A stretch of 36,613 bases of DNA. Source: Rhodospirillaceae bacterium. Lineage in GTDB: Bacteria > Pseudomonadota > Alphaproteobacteria > Rhodospirillales > Casp-alpha2. The position numbers and the translations under genes were made by a program. Shown here in pieces: positions 6,343 to 15,845 of this stretch. Each line of letters begins with the position of its first letter. Positions within the stretch are counted from its first letter, which is position 1. The notes below the pieces were generated by a model. The model saw nothing but the letters and a program-made list of their open reading frames with translations, did not search any database and was not told the origin of the DNA. The stretch covers positions 1 through 36,613 of the forward strand of contig NZAZ01000150.1 of the NCBI GenBank assembly GCA_002686255.1. Direction: 5' to 3'.

Positions 6343-7575
6343 ATGAGCGAAACCCTGAAACCGGAAACCGCCGAACAGGCGCTCGACGCCGTCAAATGGG
6401 CGGCGGCCTCCGAATCGCCGCTGGCGGTCAGTGGCCGGGGCTCGAAAGAGGCGTTCGGCCGCGCCGTCGAGGCCGACTGCCGGCTGGATCTTTCAGGGCT
6501 AACGGGGATCGGCCGCTACGAGCCGAGCGAACTTTTCATGACCGCCGGCGCGGCGACGACCCTGGCCGAGATCGAGGCGGCGTTGCGCCAGAACAACCAG
6601 CAGATGGCGTTCGAGCCGGCCGACCTTGGGGTTCTCCTGGGCGGCGAGGAGGAAGCGGGCACCATCGGCGGCGTCATTGCGTGTAACCTGGCCGGGCCCC
6701 GGCGCATCAAGGCCGGCGCGGCGCGCGACCATTTTCTGGGCTTCAACGCCGTCAGCGGCCGCGGCGAGACCTTCAAATCCGGCGGCACCGTGGTCAAGAA
6801 CGTCACCGGCTTCGACCTGTCGAAGCTGATCGCCGGGTCCTTCGGGACGCTGGCGGTAATGACCGAGATCACGTTCAAGGTCCTGCCGGCGCCGGAAAAG
6901 ACCCGCACGGTCCTGGTCCTCGGCCTTTCGGACGAAAACGCCATGAAGGCCATGGCCAAGGCGCTGGGCAGTTCGCACGAGGTTTCCGGCGCCGCCCACC
7001 TGCCCGAAGCCGCCGCCAAGGCGTCGAAGGTTTCCACCGTCGCCGGGGCCGGGCGGCCGGTGACCGCGATCCGCGTCGAAGGCCCCGGCCCGTCGGTGGA
7101 GCACCGCTGCAAGGCGCTGACGGCGCTGCTGGGCGACGACGCCGGCGTCGAGGAGTTGCATTCCGAGAATTCGGCCCTGTTGTGGCGGGAAATCCGCGAC
7201 GTGGCGCTCATTGACGGCGACGGAGACGGGGGCGGGCGCCAGGTATGGCGGTTGTCGGTGCCGCCCATGAACGGCGCCGGCGTCGCCGCGAAGCTGACTA
7301 ACCTAGCCGGGGCCTCGATCTTTTACGACTGGGGCGGCGGCCTGATCTGGCTGGCCATGGACGCCGAGCCGGACGCCGGGCACCAGAAAGTGCGCCGGGC
7401 GGTCAAGTTCTCCGGCGGCCACGCGACGCTGGTGCGGGCCGGGGCCGACGTGCGCAACCGGGTGCCGGTGTTCGAGCCGCGGACCGGGGCGCTTAGGGAG
7501 CTCACGGCGCGCATCAAGGAAGGCTTCGACCCCAAGGGCATCCTCAACCCCGGGCGCATGATCGAGGGGGCGTAG
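6343..7575 (+). CDS. glcE: Glycolate oxidase subunit GlcE (FAD-binding)
   Basis: 410 residues. A shorter paralogue of GlcD that keeps the FAD-binding half (FEPADLGVLLGGEEEAGTIG; LAGPRRIKAGAARDHFLGF; GGTVVKNVTGFDLSKLIAGS) and the C-terminal tail FDPKGILNPGRM. It has no HAGDGN or GEHGVG active-site motifs, as expected for the accessory FAD subunit. It is needed with GlcD and GlcF for glycolate dehydrogenase activity. The start at 6343 follows the glcD stop by 7 nt and the glcF start is 5 nt past its stop, so translation is probably coupled. Confidence 0.93.
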   Translation: MSETLKPETAEQALDAVKWAAASESPLAVSGRGSKEAFGRAVEADCRLDLSGLTGIGRYEPSELFMTAGAATTLAEIEAALRQNNQQMAFEPADLGVLLGGEEEAGTIGGVIACNLAGPRRIKAGAARDHFLGFNAVSGRGETFKSGGTVVKNVTGFDLSKLIAGSFGTLAVMTEITFKVLPAPEKTRTVLVLGLSDENAMKAMAKALGSSHEVSGAAHLPEAAAKASKVSTVAGAGRPVTAIRVEGPGPSVEHRCKALTALLGDDAGVEELHSENSALLWREIRDVALIDGDGDGGGRQVWRLSVPPMNGAGVAAKLTNLAGASIFYDWGGGLIWLAMDAEPDAGHQKVRRAVKFSGGHATLVRAGADVRNRVPVFEPRTGALRELTARIKEGFDPKGILNPGRMIEGA

Positions 7576-7580
7576 GCGCC

Positions 7581-8888
7581 GTGCAGACCGATTTCACCCT
7601 CGCCCAGCTCGCCGACCCGGAAATCGAGGCCGCCGACACCATCCTGCGCAAGTGCGTGCATTGCGGGTTCTGCACCGCCACGTGCCCGACGTACGTATTG
7701 TTGGGCGACGAATTGGACAGCCCGCGCGGGCGCATCTACTTGATCAAGAACCTGCTGGAATCGGACCAGCCGCCGACGGCCAAGGTGGTCAAGCACATCG
7801 ACCGCTGCCTTTCGTGCCTTTCGTGCATAACCACGTGCCCGGCGTCGGTCGATTACATGCACCTGATCGACCGCGCCCGCGCCCGCATCGAGCAGACCTT
7901 CGCCCGGCCGTGGCCGGAGAGGATGCTGAGAGCCCTGCTGGCCTTCGTCGTGCCGTCGCCCGGGGTGTTCCGCCTGGCGCTCAAGGCCGCCGCCCTCGGC
8001 CGGCCCTTCAAGGCGATGTTGCCGGGGCGGCTGAAGGGGATGGTCGACCTGGCCCCGGCCCGCGTCCCCGCCGCCTCCGCCGTCGACCGGCCGCGGGTCT
8101 TCGAGGCCCAAGGTAAGTACAAGGGCAAACGCCTCAAGCGCGTCGCCCTGATGACCGGCTGCGCGCAACAGGTGCTGAGGCCCGGGATTAACGAGGCCAC
8201 GGTGCGGCTGTTGACCCGCCGCGGCTGCCAGGTGGTGGTGGCCGCGGGCGCCGGATGCTGCGGGGCGCTGGTCCACCATATGGGCCGCGAGGACCAGGCC
8301 CAGAAACAGGCCCGGGCCAATATTGAGGCCTGGGAAAAGGCCGGGGTCGAGGCCGTCGTCATCAACGCATCGGGCTGCGGCACCACGATCAAGGATTACG
8401 GCTGGATGCTGAAGCACGACCCGGCGTGGGCCGGGCGCGCCGCCCGGATCGCAGACCTGGCCCGCGACGTCACGGAGATCATGAGCGAGTTGGGGGTCGG
8501 CGAAGTGACGGAAAAGGGGCTGCCGGTGGTGACCTATCATTCGGCGTGCTCCATGCAGCACGGCCAGGGGCTGCGCGAGGAACCGAAGGCTCTTTTGACC
8601 GCGGCCGGGTTCGAGGTCCGGGAGCCGGCCGAAGGCCACCTCTGCTGCGGTTCGGCCGGCACCTACAACATGCTACAGCCGGCCCTCGCCGGGCGGCTTC
8701 TGGAGCGCAAGGTCGAAAACCTGAAAAGGGCCGGCGGCGCCGTCATCGCCACCGGCAACATCGGCTGCCTGGAGCAGATCGCCGGGGGTTTCGCCAAGAA
8801 CCCCGGGAAAAACGGCGGCCCGCCCGTGGTCCACACCGTCGAATTGCTGGACTGGGCGACCGGCGGGCCGAAGCCGCCGGGAGTTTAG
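7581..8888 (+). CDS. glcF: Glycolate oxidase iron-sulfur subunit GlcF
   Basis: 435 residues with a GTG start 5 nt after glcE. Two ferredoxin-type motifs bind two [4Fe-4S] clusters: C25-x2-C28-x2-C31-x3-C35-P and C76-x2-C79-x2-C82-x3-C86-P. Two cysteine-rich CCG domains follow (GCCGALVHHMGRE and HLCCGSAGTYN), as in heterodisulfide-reductase-like electron-transfer subunits. GlcF carries electrons from the flavin subunits to the respiratory chain at the inner membrane face. No transmembrane helix is evident. Confidence 0.94.
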   Translation: MQTDFTLAQLADPEIEAADTILRKCVHCGFCTATCPTYVLLGDELDSPRGRIYLIKNLLESDQPPTAKVVKHIDRCLSCLSCITTCPASVDYMHLIDRARARIEQTFARPWPERMLRALLAFVVPSPGVFRLALKAAALGRPFKAMLPGRLKGMVDLAPARVPAASAVDRPRVFEAQGKYKGKRLKRVALMTGCAQQVLRPGINEATVRLLTRRGCQVVVAAGAGCCGALVHHMGREDQAQKQARANIEAWEKAGVEAVVINASGCGTTIKDYGWMLKHDPAWAGRAARIADLARDVTEIMSELGVGEVTEKGLPVVTYHSACSMQHGQGLREEPKALLTAAGFEVREPAEGHLCCGSAGTYNMLQPALAGRLLERKVENLKRAGGAVIATGNIGCLEQIAGGFAKNPGKNGGPPVVHTVELLDWATGGPKPPGV

Positions 8889-8982
8889 GGCCTTACCGGC
8901 CGCCAGCCACTAACCTTGTCGCCGCTGGGGCGGGGGATTACCCTACGCGGAAACAACTACCGCTCTAGGGAGGAAGGCCTTC

Positions 8983-10368
8983 ATGGCCAAGGCCGAACGT
9001 GTCAACGACGACCTGATCGCGGCGCTCGGCGCCATCGTCGGCGACCGGCTTTCCACCGCCGAGACGGTGCTGGAACAGCACGGCCACGACGAATCCTATC
9101 ATCCCTCCCATCCGCCCGATGCGGTGGTGTTCGCCGAAACCACCGAGGAAGTCAGCGACATCGTCAAGCTGTGCGCGGCCCGCGACGTGCCGGTCATTCC
9201 CTTCGGCACCGGCACCTCGCTGGAAGGCCACGTGGCGGCGTTGTACGGCGGGGTGTGCATCGACCTGATGCGCATGAACGAGGTCGTCGAAGTCAATGCC
9301 GAGGACATGGACGCCACCGTCCAGGCCGGCGTCACCCGCAAGCAGTTGAACGAGCACCTCCGCGATACGGGGCTGTTCTTCGCCATCGACCCCGGCGCCG
9401 ATGCGTCTCTCGGCGGCATGACGGCGACCCGGGCGTCCGGCACCAATGCGGTGCGCTACGGCACCATGCGCGAGAACGTGCTGGCCTTGACCGTGGTCCT
9501 GGCCGACGGGCGCGTCATCCGCACCAGCCGCCGGGCCCGGAAGTCTTCGGCCGGCTACGACCTGACGCGGCTGTTCGTCGGCTCGGAAGGGACGCTCGGC
9601 GTCATCACCGAGGTGACGGTCCGCCTTTACGGCATCCCGGAAGCCATGTCTTCGGCCGTGTGCCCGTTCCCGGACCTGGAATCGGCGGTCCGGACGGTGA
9701 TCCAGACCATCCAAATGGGTATTCCGGTGGCCCGGATCGAGCTTCTGGACGAGGTCCAGATGGACGCCATCAACAAGTTTTCGAAGCTGGATTATCCGCT
9801 CAAACCGACCCTGTTTTTCGAATTCCACGGCACCGAAAAGGGCGTCGTCGAGCAGGTCGAGACCGTCAAGGCCATCGCCGGCGATTTCGGCGCCGACGAA
9901 TTCCAGTGGGCGACCAAGGCCGAAGACCGCAACCGCCTGTGGCAGGCGCGCCACGATTCCTATTACGCCTGCCTGGCGCTCAAGCCCGGATCGAAGGGCA
10001 TGGCCACCGATGTCTGCGTGCCGATCTCGCGCCTCGCCGAGTGCATCCTCGAAACCCGCCGCGACATCGATGAAAGCGGCCTCCTGGCGCCGATCGTCGG
10101 CCATGTGGGCGACGGCAATTTCCACGTCGTCCTGTTGATCGACCCCGGCGACGAGGACGACGTGGCCCGATGCAAGGCGTTCAACGAACGGCTGATCACG
10201 CGGGCGCTGGCCATGGACGGGACCTGCACCGGGGAGCACGGCGTCGGTTCCGGCAAGATCGATTTCCTGATCGCCGAACACGGCGAGGCCGTCGGCGTCA
10301 TGCGGGCGCTGAAACTGGCTCTGGACCCGCGAAACATCATGAACCCCGGCAAGATCGTCCGTCTGTGA
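8983..10368 (+). CDS. FAD-binding oxidase, D-lactate dehydrogenase (cytochrome)/LDHD-like
   Basis: 461 residues. A PCMH FAD-binding domain (residues about 35-215, with VIPFGTGTSLEGHV and ASLGGMTATRASGTNAVRYG) and an FAD-oxidase C-terminal domain (GHVGDGNFHV; TGEHGVGSGKIDF). The ASGTNAVRYGTMRENV segment is characteristic of the mitochondrial-LDHD/yeast-DLD branch, distinct from GlcD. It likely oxidises a D-2-hydroxy acid such as D-lactate and reduces cytochrome c or quinone. The gap from glcF is 94 nt with a strong GGGAGGAAGG site, and glycerate kinase follows with a 4-nt overlap, so it belongs to the 2-hydroxyacid cluster. The exact substrate is uncertain; D-2-hydroxyglutarate or glycerate oxidation are alternatives. 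Confidence 0.83.
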   Translation: MAKAERVNDDLIAALGAIVGDRLSTAETVLEQHGHDESYHPSHPPDAVVFAETTEEVSDIVKLCAARDVPVIPFGTGTSLEGHVAALYGGVCIDLMRMNEVVEVNAEDMDATVQAGVTRKQLNEHLRDTGLFFAIDPGADASLGGMTATRASGTNAVRYGTMRENVLALTVVLADGRVIRTSRRARKSSAGYDLTRLFVGSEGTLGVITEVTVRLYGIPEAMSSAVCPFPDLESAVRTVIQTIQMGIPVARIELLDEVQMDAINKFSKLDYPLKPTLFFEFHGTEKGVVEQVETVKAIAGDFGADEFQWATKAEDRNRLWQARHDSYYACLALKPGSKGMATDVCVPISRLAECILETRRDIDESGLLAPIVGHVGDGNFHVVLLIDPGDEDDVARCKAFNERLITRALAMDGTCTGEHGVGSGKIDFLIAEHGEAVGVMRALKLALDPRNIMNPGKIVRL

Positions 10369-11633
10369 GCGTGGACAATCCCCAAGCCGCCCTGCGCGGG
10401 CTTTTCGACGCCGCCGTGGCGGCCGCCGACCCGGCCCTCACGGTGCCGCCCCATCTGCCCGCCCCTCCGGCCGGGCGCGCCGTCGTCGTCGGCGCCGGCA
10501 AGGCGTCGGCGGCCATGGCCCGCGCCGTCGAGGACAACTGGGACGGAGACCTTGCCGGCCTGGTGGTAACCAGCTACGGCTGCGCCGTCCCTTGTGATCG
10601 CATCGAAATCGTCGAAGCGGCGCATCCGGTCCCCGACGCCGCCGGCCTGGAGGCGGCTGAACGGATTCTCGGCCTGGCCAAGGATTTGAGCGCCGACGAC
10701 CTGCTGCTGGCCCTGATCTCGGGCGGCGGCTCGGCGCTGTTGACCCTGCCGGCGGCGGGGCTGTCGCTGGAGGACAAGCAGACGGTGAATTCGGCCCTGT
10801 TGCGGTCCGGCGCCACCATCGGCGACATGAACTGCGTGCGCAAGCATTTGAGCGCCATCAAGGGCGGCCGCCTGGCCGCCGCCGCCAGCCCGGCCGGCAT
10901 CGTCAGCCTGCTGATTTCCGACGTTCCCGGCGACGACCCGGCGGTCATCGCCTCGGGCCCCACCGTGGCCGACCACACCACCACCGAAGACGCCTTGGGC
11001 GTCATCGAAAAATTCGCTATCGACGTGCCGCCGGCGGTCGCGGACTATCTGCGATCGGACGCCGCCGAGACTCCGAAACCCGGCGATCCCGCATTCGAGG
11101 CCACCGACACCCGGATCGTCGCCCGGCCCCAGGACAGCCTAGATGCGGCGGCTTCGAAGGCGGAGGAAATGGGATGGACGGCGGTGATCCTCGGCGACGC
11201 CATCGAGGGAGAAGCCCGCGACGTGGCGCGTGAACACGCCACGCTGGCGCTTGGCGCCATGGAAACCGGCAAGCCGGCGAAGCCGCCGGCGGTTTTGCTG
11301 TCCGGCGGCGAGGTCACGGTGACGCTGAAGGGGAAGGGCCGGGGCGGGCCGAATACGGAATACCTGCTGGCCCTGGCCGAGGCCCTGGACGGGGCGGCGG
11401 GCATCCATGCCCTGGCCTGCGACACCGACGGCATCGACGGCAGCGAGGATAACGCCGGCGCCGTCATCGGCCCCGAGACGCTTGCCCGGGCCCGGGGCCA
11501 GGGCCTGGATGCGGCCAAATATTTGGCCGACAACGACGCCTACGGCTTTTTCGAGGCCCTCGGCGATCTGGTGGTCAGCGGCCCGACGTTGACCAACGTC
11601 AACGACTTCCGGGCCATCCTATTGACCCCCTAA
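10365..11633 (+). CDS. Glycerate 2-kinase (GK-II, MOFRL family)
   Basis: 422 residues from a GTG whose last bases overlap the previous stop (GTGA); a second GTG 6 nt later is also possible. The N-terminal DUF4147/GK-II domain contains VVVGAGKASAAMA and LISGGGSALL, followed by the C-terminal MOFRL domain with NTEYLLALA, DTDGIDGSEDNAGAVI and SGPTLTNVNDF, which form the ATP and glycerate site. It phosphorylates D-glycerate to 2-phosphoglycerate. In this cluster it is the exit step: glycolate to glyoxylate (GlcDEF), then tartronate semialdehyde and glycerate through enzymes outside the window, then lower glycolysis. The enzyme is called GckA in methylotrophs; TtuD is the name in tartrate degradation. 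Confidence 0.9.
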   Translation: MSVDNPQAALRGLFDAAVAAADPALTVPPHLPAPPAGRAVVVGAGKASAAMARAVEDNWDGDLAGLVVTSYGCAVPCDRIEIVEAAHPVPDAAGLEAAERILGLAKDLSADDLLLALISGGGSALLTLPAAGLSLEDKQTVNSALLRSGATIGDMNCVRKHLSAIKGGRLAAAASPAGIVSLLISDVPGDDPAVIASGPTVADHTTTEDALGVIEKFAIDVPPAVADYLRSDAAETPKPGDPAFEATDTRIVARPQDSLDAAASKAEEMGWTAVILGDAIEGEARDVAREHATLALGAMETGKPAKPPAVLLSGGEVTVTLKGKGRGGPNTEYLLALAEALDGAAGIHALACDTDGIDGSEDNAGAVIGPETLARARGQGLDAAKYLADNDAYGFFEALGDLVVSGPTLTNVNDFRAILLTP

Positions 11634-11746
11634 ACAGACCATGCGGGGGTGGTTTGCCCTGGCCGCCAACTGTTACTACACTCGTTTCGTTCCGGCCTTG
11701 ACGGCCCGGAATCGAACTTCCTTTTGCGGACCGCGGAGAAGACACG

Positions 11747-14700
11747 GTGAAAAGAGTCTTGTGGGCCATCGGCGGGCTTCTGGTGCTGCTTGTCGCCGCC
11801 GTTTTGATCGGCCCCGTACTGATCGACTGGAACCAATACAAAGGCGATATCCAGAAACAGGCCCTGAACGCCAGCGGCCGCGAGCTGACCATCAACGGCG
11901 ACATCTCGATCACCGTTTTGCCGTCGCCGGCCCTGATCGTCAATAACGTCCTTGTGGCCAACATCCAGGGCGCGGCCTCGGAAAACATGATGCGGCTCAA
12001 GCATCTGGAGGTCCGCATCGCCCTAGCGCCGCTCCTGGCCGGCCGGATCGAGGTCGAACGCATCAAGCTGGTGGAACCGGAGATCGAACTAGAGGTTCTG
12101 GCCGACGGGCGGAAGAACTGGGTTTTCGATACTGGCGGCCCGGGCGCCGCTTCGCAGCCGCTCCCCGGGGCGCCTTCCGGGGAAGAAAAGGGCGGCGCGG
12201 CGGCCGATATTTCGGCGCCGCCGATCGTGCTTGACAACTTCACCATCGAAAACGGGTCCTTGATTTATCGCGACGGCCCAAGCGGCACCGTCGAGCGGAT
12301 CGAAAAAATCGACGCCAATATCACCGCCGCGTCGCTCAACGGGCCGTTCGAAAGCACCGGCGACCTCAGGCTCCGGGGCGTGCCCCTGGTCTATGAAATC
12401 AACGTCGCCGAGATCATTCACGGGCGCACGGTGCCGTTCAACCTCAAACTCGGCATGAAACCGGGCCAAGCGAAGCTGCAAATAACCGGGACCCTCGTCG
12501 GCCTGGAAGGCAAGCCCAAGGTCAAGGGGAAAATCAAGGGCGAGGGGGCGTCGTTGGCGGGGCTGATCCATGCCGCCCTGCCCGGCGCCGCCCTGCCGGG
12601 GATCGCCGATCAGGCGTTTGCCGTCGAAGGCGCCGTCGCCGCCACCGCCGCCGGGGCCGAAATCAAGGACCTCAATTTCCGTCTCGGGACAACCCAGGCT
12701 ACCGGCGACATCGCCGTTGATCTCGGCAAGACGCCGAGCGTCGCCGTCAGCATCGCCGCCAACCGGATCGACCTCGACCAATGGTTGAGCCTGCCGGCGG
12801 TGATCGAAAAGGCGCCGGCCAGGGCGCAAGGCGCGGCCGAAAAATCCCAAGCCGAAAAACCGAAAGCCGAAGCCCCCGTGCCGGCGGCGGCGTTCGCCCT
12901 GCCCACGAACGTCAACGGCTCGCTTATTTTTACCGCCGAGGCCATTACGTACCGCAACGGCGTCATCCGCGAGGCGGTGCTGAACGCCGAACTGGTCAAC
13001 GGCGAGTTCACCCTTTCACAGCTTTCCGGGCAGTTCCCGGGGGGATCGGACATGGCGCTGTTCGGCTTCCTTTCCACGGTCAAGGGCCAGCCCCGCTTCA
13101 AAGGCGAGCTTGAAATCACGGTCAGCGACCTGCGCGGGGTGATGAACTGGCTGGGGGTGGACCCGGCGGGCATCGGACCCGACCGGCTGAGGAAAATGGC
13201 CCTGGCGGCCCGCGTGGTGGCGGTGCCGAGCCACGCCCAGTTGACAGGCCTTGACATGCAGCTTGATTCGTCCCGGCTGACGGGCGGGGTGACGGTGGCC
13301 TTCACCAAGCGGCCGTCCTTCGGCGCCGACCTCATTATCGACCGCCTCAACCTCGACGCCTACCTGCCGAAAACCGCCGAAAATAAGGCCCGGGCCGTCT
13401 CCAAGCCCGCGCCTAAGGACAAAAAAGGGGACAAAGCCGGGGCCCAGGACACCAAGAACGCCAAGGCGAAGAAGGCGGAAAACCCCCTGGCCGGGCTCAA
13501 GGTGCTGACCGGGCTCGACGCCAACCTCAAGATCCGGATCAAATCCCTGACCTTTCGCGGCACGCCAATCAAGAACGCGTTGATGGACGGGACCCTTTAC
13601 AACGGCCTGATTGAAATCCGCCGCCTGGATATCGCCAGGATGGCCGGTGCCTCCGTTTCGCTGAAAGGCGTTCTCGACGGGCTGGGCGGCGTTCCCACGG
13701 CCAAGGGCCTGGCCTTGGACGTCAAGGCCGATGACATTCCGAAATTACTCAAATTCGCCGGCATCGGCGCCGGGGCGGCGCCCAAGGGCCTTGGCTCCGT
13801 GACCCTGAAGGGACGGATCGACGGCAACCTGTTGGCGCCGAAGCTCGACCTCAGCCTCGGCGGCGCCGGGGCGACGGCGACCTTGAATGGCCAGCTTGAC
13901 GGGCTGGGGTTCCTGCCCGCCGTCAAGGAGCTGAAGCTCCGGCTTAACGCCAAAGACGCCTCGCGGCTGCTGAAGCTGGCCGGCATCAATGCCCCGGCGT
14001 TGAAAAAGCTGGGGGCGGTGGACTTAAACGGCGTCCTCGACGGCGACATTCTGAACCCGGAACTGGCGTTGACCCTGAACGCCGCGGGCGGCCAGGTCCG
14101 GGTCCGGGGCTCCGTCAACATGGTTCCCGTCGGCGATATGGTCGATTTGACCGTCAACGCCGAGTACCCGCAATTGGCGCGGCTGTTGAGGGCGGTGGGG
14201 GGCGGTTACCGCCCGGCCGGCAAGGTCGGCGGCCTCGATTTCGAGGCCCGGCTCCGGGGCGGGCTGAAGGGGCTGACCCTTGCCGGCATCAAAGCCAAGA
14301 TCGGCCCCAGCCCAATCAATGGCGACGTCGTGGTCGGGTTCGGGGGGCCGCGCCCGGACATCAAGGCCAATTTGACCGCCGGCGCCCTGGTCCTGGATCC
14401 GTTCCTGCCGGCCAAGAAAACGGCCTCCCTTTGGCCGCGGGTGAAGGCCATCCCCGCCGCCTGGCCGGGCCTGCGGCGGCCGGCGGCCGAAGGCATGAGC
14501 CCGCTGGCCGCCCTGGCCGCCCGCCGGGCGGCGCCCTGGTCCCGCGATCCCATCGACCTTTCGGGGCTGGCCGGGATCGACGCCGAATTGGCCTTGAAAT
14601 CGCCGTCCATCCAATTCCAGCAATACCGGCTCGACAACGCCGACGTGTCGGTGAAGCTGGCCCAGGGCCGCCTCAACGCCGACAAGCTGACCGGCGTCCT

Positions 14701-15562
14701 GTTCGGCGGCGCCCTGCACGCCACCGCCGCCGCCACCACCACCGCCCGGCCCCGGGTCGAGACCGTGTTCGCGCTCGAGAACATGAGCATCGGCCAGGCG
14801 ACGAAGGCGCTGACCGGCCAAGCCGTCGCCGCCGGGCGGATGAGCCTGAAGGCGCGGCTGAAGACCGCCGGCCCGCATCTCGCCGGCATGATCGGCGGCC
14901 TCAGTGGCGACGGGGCGATCCGGCTCAAGGGCGTCGACGTCAAGCAAGGCAAGACCGGAACGGCGCTGGCCGGCGCCTTGGGCCTGGTGTCGGCGCTCAA
15001 TCAGTTTTCCGGGGTCCTTGGCGGCGGCGCGAAAAAGGGCTCGGGCCTGGTCGATATCGCAGGCAGCTTCGCCATCCGCAACGGCGTCGCCAGCTCCCGG
15101 GACATGAAGTTGACCTCCAACCTCGGCGACGGCGTTGCCTCCGGCATGGTCGACCTGCCGCGCTGGCGCATTAACGTCAAAGGCCACGTGCAACTGAGGC
15201 AGAGCGTCCTGACGGCGCTGCTGGCCGGGAAAAACCGCACCAACGTCACCCAGGCGATGCCGTTCACCGTCCGCGGCCGGCTCGACAAACCGACCATCAA
15301 ACTGGACACCTCGAAGCTGCCCGGCGGCGCCTTGCCCATCCCGGGCATCGATAAGCTGTTGAAGAAGGCGCCCAAGGGCATCGGCGGCATCCTTAAAGGC
15401 ATCCTCGGCGGCGGCGCGCCCCAACAGGAAAGCGGCGGCGCGACCGGAAGCCCGCCTCCGCCGCCGGCCTCGGAACCGCCGCCACCGCAGCCGCAGCCCC
15501 AGCCCCAGCAGCGCCAAATCCGGCCCGAGGACCTGCTTAAGGAACTGTTCCGCCGCCGTTAG
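11747..15562 (+). CDS. AsmA-like outer-membrane homeostasis protein
   Basis: 1271 residues, GTG start with GGAGAAG upstream. One N-terminal membrane anchor (residues about 4-26) is followed by the AsmA signature DWNQYKGDIQKQALNASGRE and INGDISITVLPSPAL. The body is a long beta-rich repeat-groove region and ends with an AsmA_2-type domain (NRTNVTQAMPFTVRGRLDKP). Three copies of a roughly 70-75-residue unit containing L-x-V/L-x-A-x-D-x-x-x-LLK-x-AGI lie at about residues 655, 730 and 800. A Lys/Ala-rich linker is near 545-580, and a Pro/Gln-rich tail precedes the C-terminus. Family members bridge inner and outer membrane and affect lipid transport. It is separated from the glycerate kinase gene by 113 nt, so probably transcribed separately. 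Confidence 0.87.
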   Translation: MKRVLWAIGGLLVLLVAAVLIGPVLIDWNQYKGDIQKQALNASGRELTINGDISITVLPSPALIVNNVLVANIQGAASENMMRLKHLEVRIALAPLLAGRIEVERIKLVEPEIELEVLADGRKNWVFDTGGPGAASQPLPGAPSGEEKGGAAADISAPPIVLDNFTIENGSLIYRDGPSGTVERIEKIDANITAASLNGPFESTGDLRLRGVPLVYEINVAEIIHGRTVPFNLKLGMKPGQAKLQITGTLVGLEGKPKVKGKIKGEGASLAGLIHAALPGAALPGIADQAFAVEGAVAATAAGAEIKDLNFRLGTTQATGDIAVDLGKTPSVAVSIAANRIDLDQWLSLPAVIEKAPARAQGAAEKSQAEKPKAEAPVPAAAFALPTNVNGSLIFTAEAITYRNGVIREAVLNAELVNGEFTLSQLSGQFPGGSDMALFGFLSTVKGQPRFKGELEITVSDLRGVMNWLGVDPAGIGPDRLRKMALAARVVAVPSHAQLTGLDMQLDSSRLTGGVTVAFTKRPSFGADLIIDRLNLDAYLPKTAENKARAVSKPAPKDKKGDKAGAQDTKNAKAKKAENPLAGLKVLTGLDANLKIRIKSLTFRGTPIKNALMDGTLYNGLIEIRRLDIARMAGASVSLKGVLDGLGGVPTAKGLALDVKADDIPKLLKFAGIGAGAAPKGLGSVTLKGRIDGNLLAPKLDLSLGGAGATATLNGQLDGLGFLPAVKELKLRLNAKDASRLLKLAGINAPALKKLGAVDLNGVLDGDILNPELALTLNAAGGQVRVRGSVNMVPVGDMVDLTVNAEYPQLARLLRAVGGGYRPAGKVGGLDFEARLRGGLKGLTLAGIKAKIGPSPINGDVVVGFGGPRPDIKANLTAGALVLDPFLPAKKTASLWPRVKAIPAAWPGLRRPAAEGMSPLAALAARRAAPWSRDPIDLSGLAGIDAELALKSPSIQFQQYRLDNADVSVKLAQGRLNADKLTGVLFGGALHATAAATTTARPRVETVFALENMSIGQATKALTGQAVAAGRMSLKARLKTAGPHLAGMIGGLSGDGAIRLKGVDVKQGKTGTALAGALGLVSALNQFSGVLGGGAKKGSGLVDIAGSFAIRNGVASSRDMKLTSNLGDGVASGMVDLPRWRINVKGHVQLRQSVLTALLAGKNRTNVTQAMPFTVRGRLDKPTIKLDTSKLPGGALPIPGIDKLLKKAPKGIGGILKGILGGGAPQQESGGATGSPPPPPASEPPPPQPQPQPQQRQIRPEDLLKELFRRR

Positions 15563-15584
15563 GCCCCACCGTCAATCCGCGCCC

Positions 15585-15845
15585 TCAATCCCCGCCGCCC
15601 GCCGTGTTTTGCAGCACGAACACCCTGATGGCGCTCGACAGGTTGCCGGAAGCGCCGCCGGAAAAATCCTCCGTGCGCCGGCGGTCGATGTCGGCGATCA
15701 GGGCGTTCACCGACAGCCCTTGGGCCCCGGCGATGGCCTTCAGCGCCCGCCAGAAGGCCTCTTCCAACGACACGCTGGTGGCGTGGCCCTGGATGACCAC
15801 CGAGCGCTTGCGGATACGGAATTCGGCCGCCGACGGGGCGCTCAT
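15585..15845 (-). CDS. Ribbon-helix-helix domain protein (RHH_4 type)
   Basis: 86 residues. The core RIRKRSVVIQGHATSVSLEEAFWRALKAIA followed by SVNALIADID matches the alphaproteobacterial RHH_4 family: a beta-strand that inserts into the DNA major groove, then two helices. The family is thought to bind DNA as a dimer; no target is known. The start codon overlaps the stop of the upstream mini-gene (ATGA), so translation is coupled. It is the last gene of a minus-strand group and is convergent with the AsmA-like gene 22 nt away. From memory, such RHH genes often sit near a fumarase gene and sspB in Alphaproteobacteria, as here. Confidence 0.8.
   Translation of the reverse strand: MSAPSAAEFRIRKRSVVIQGHATSVSLEEAFWRALKAIAGAQGLSVNALIADIDRRRTEDFSGGASGNLSSAIRVFVLQNTAGGGD

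Noticed and set aside
12890..13600. Minus-strand frames in the AsmA gene as separate genes
   Set aside because: Ser/Arg/Pro-rich antisense translations without start signals or recognisable domains.
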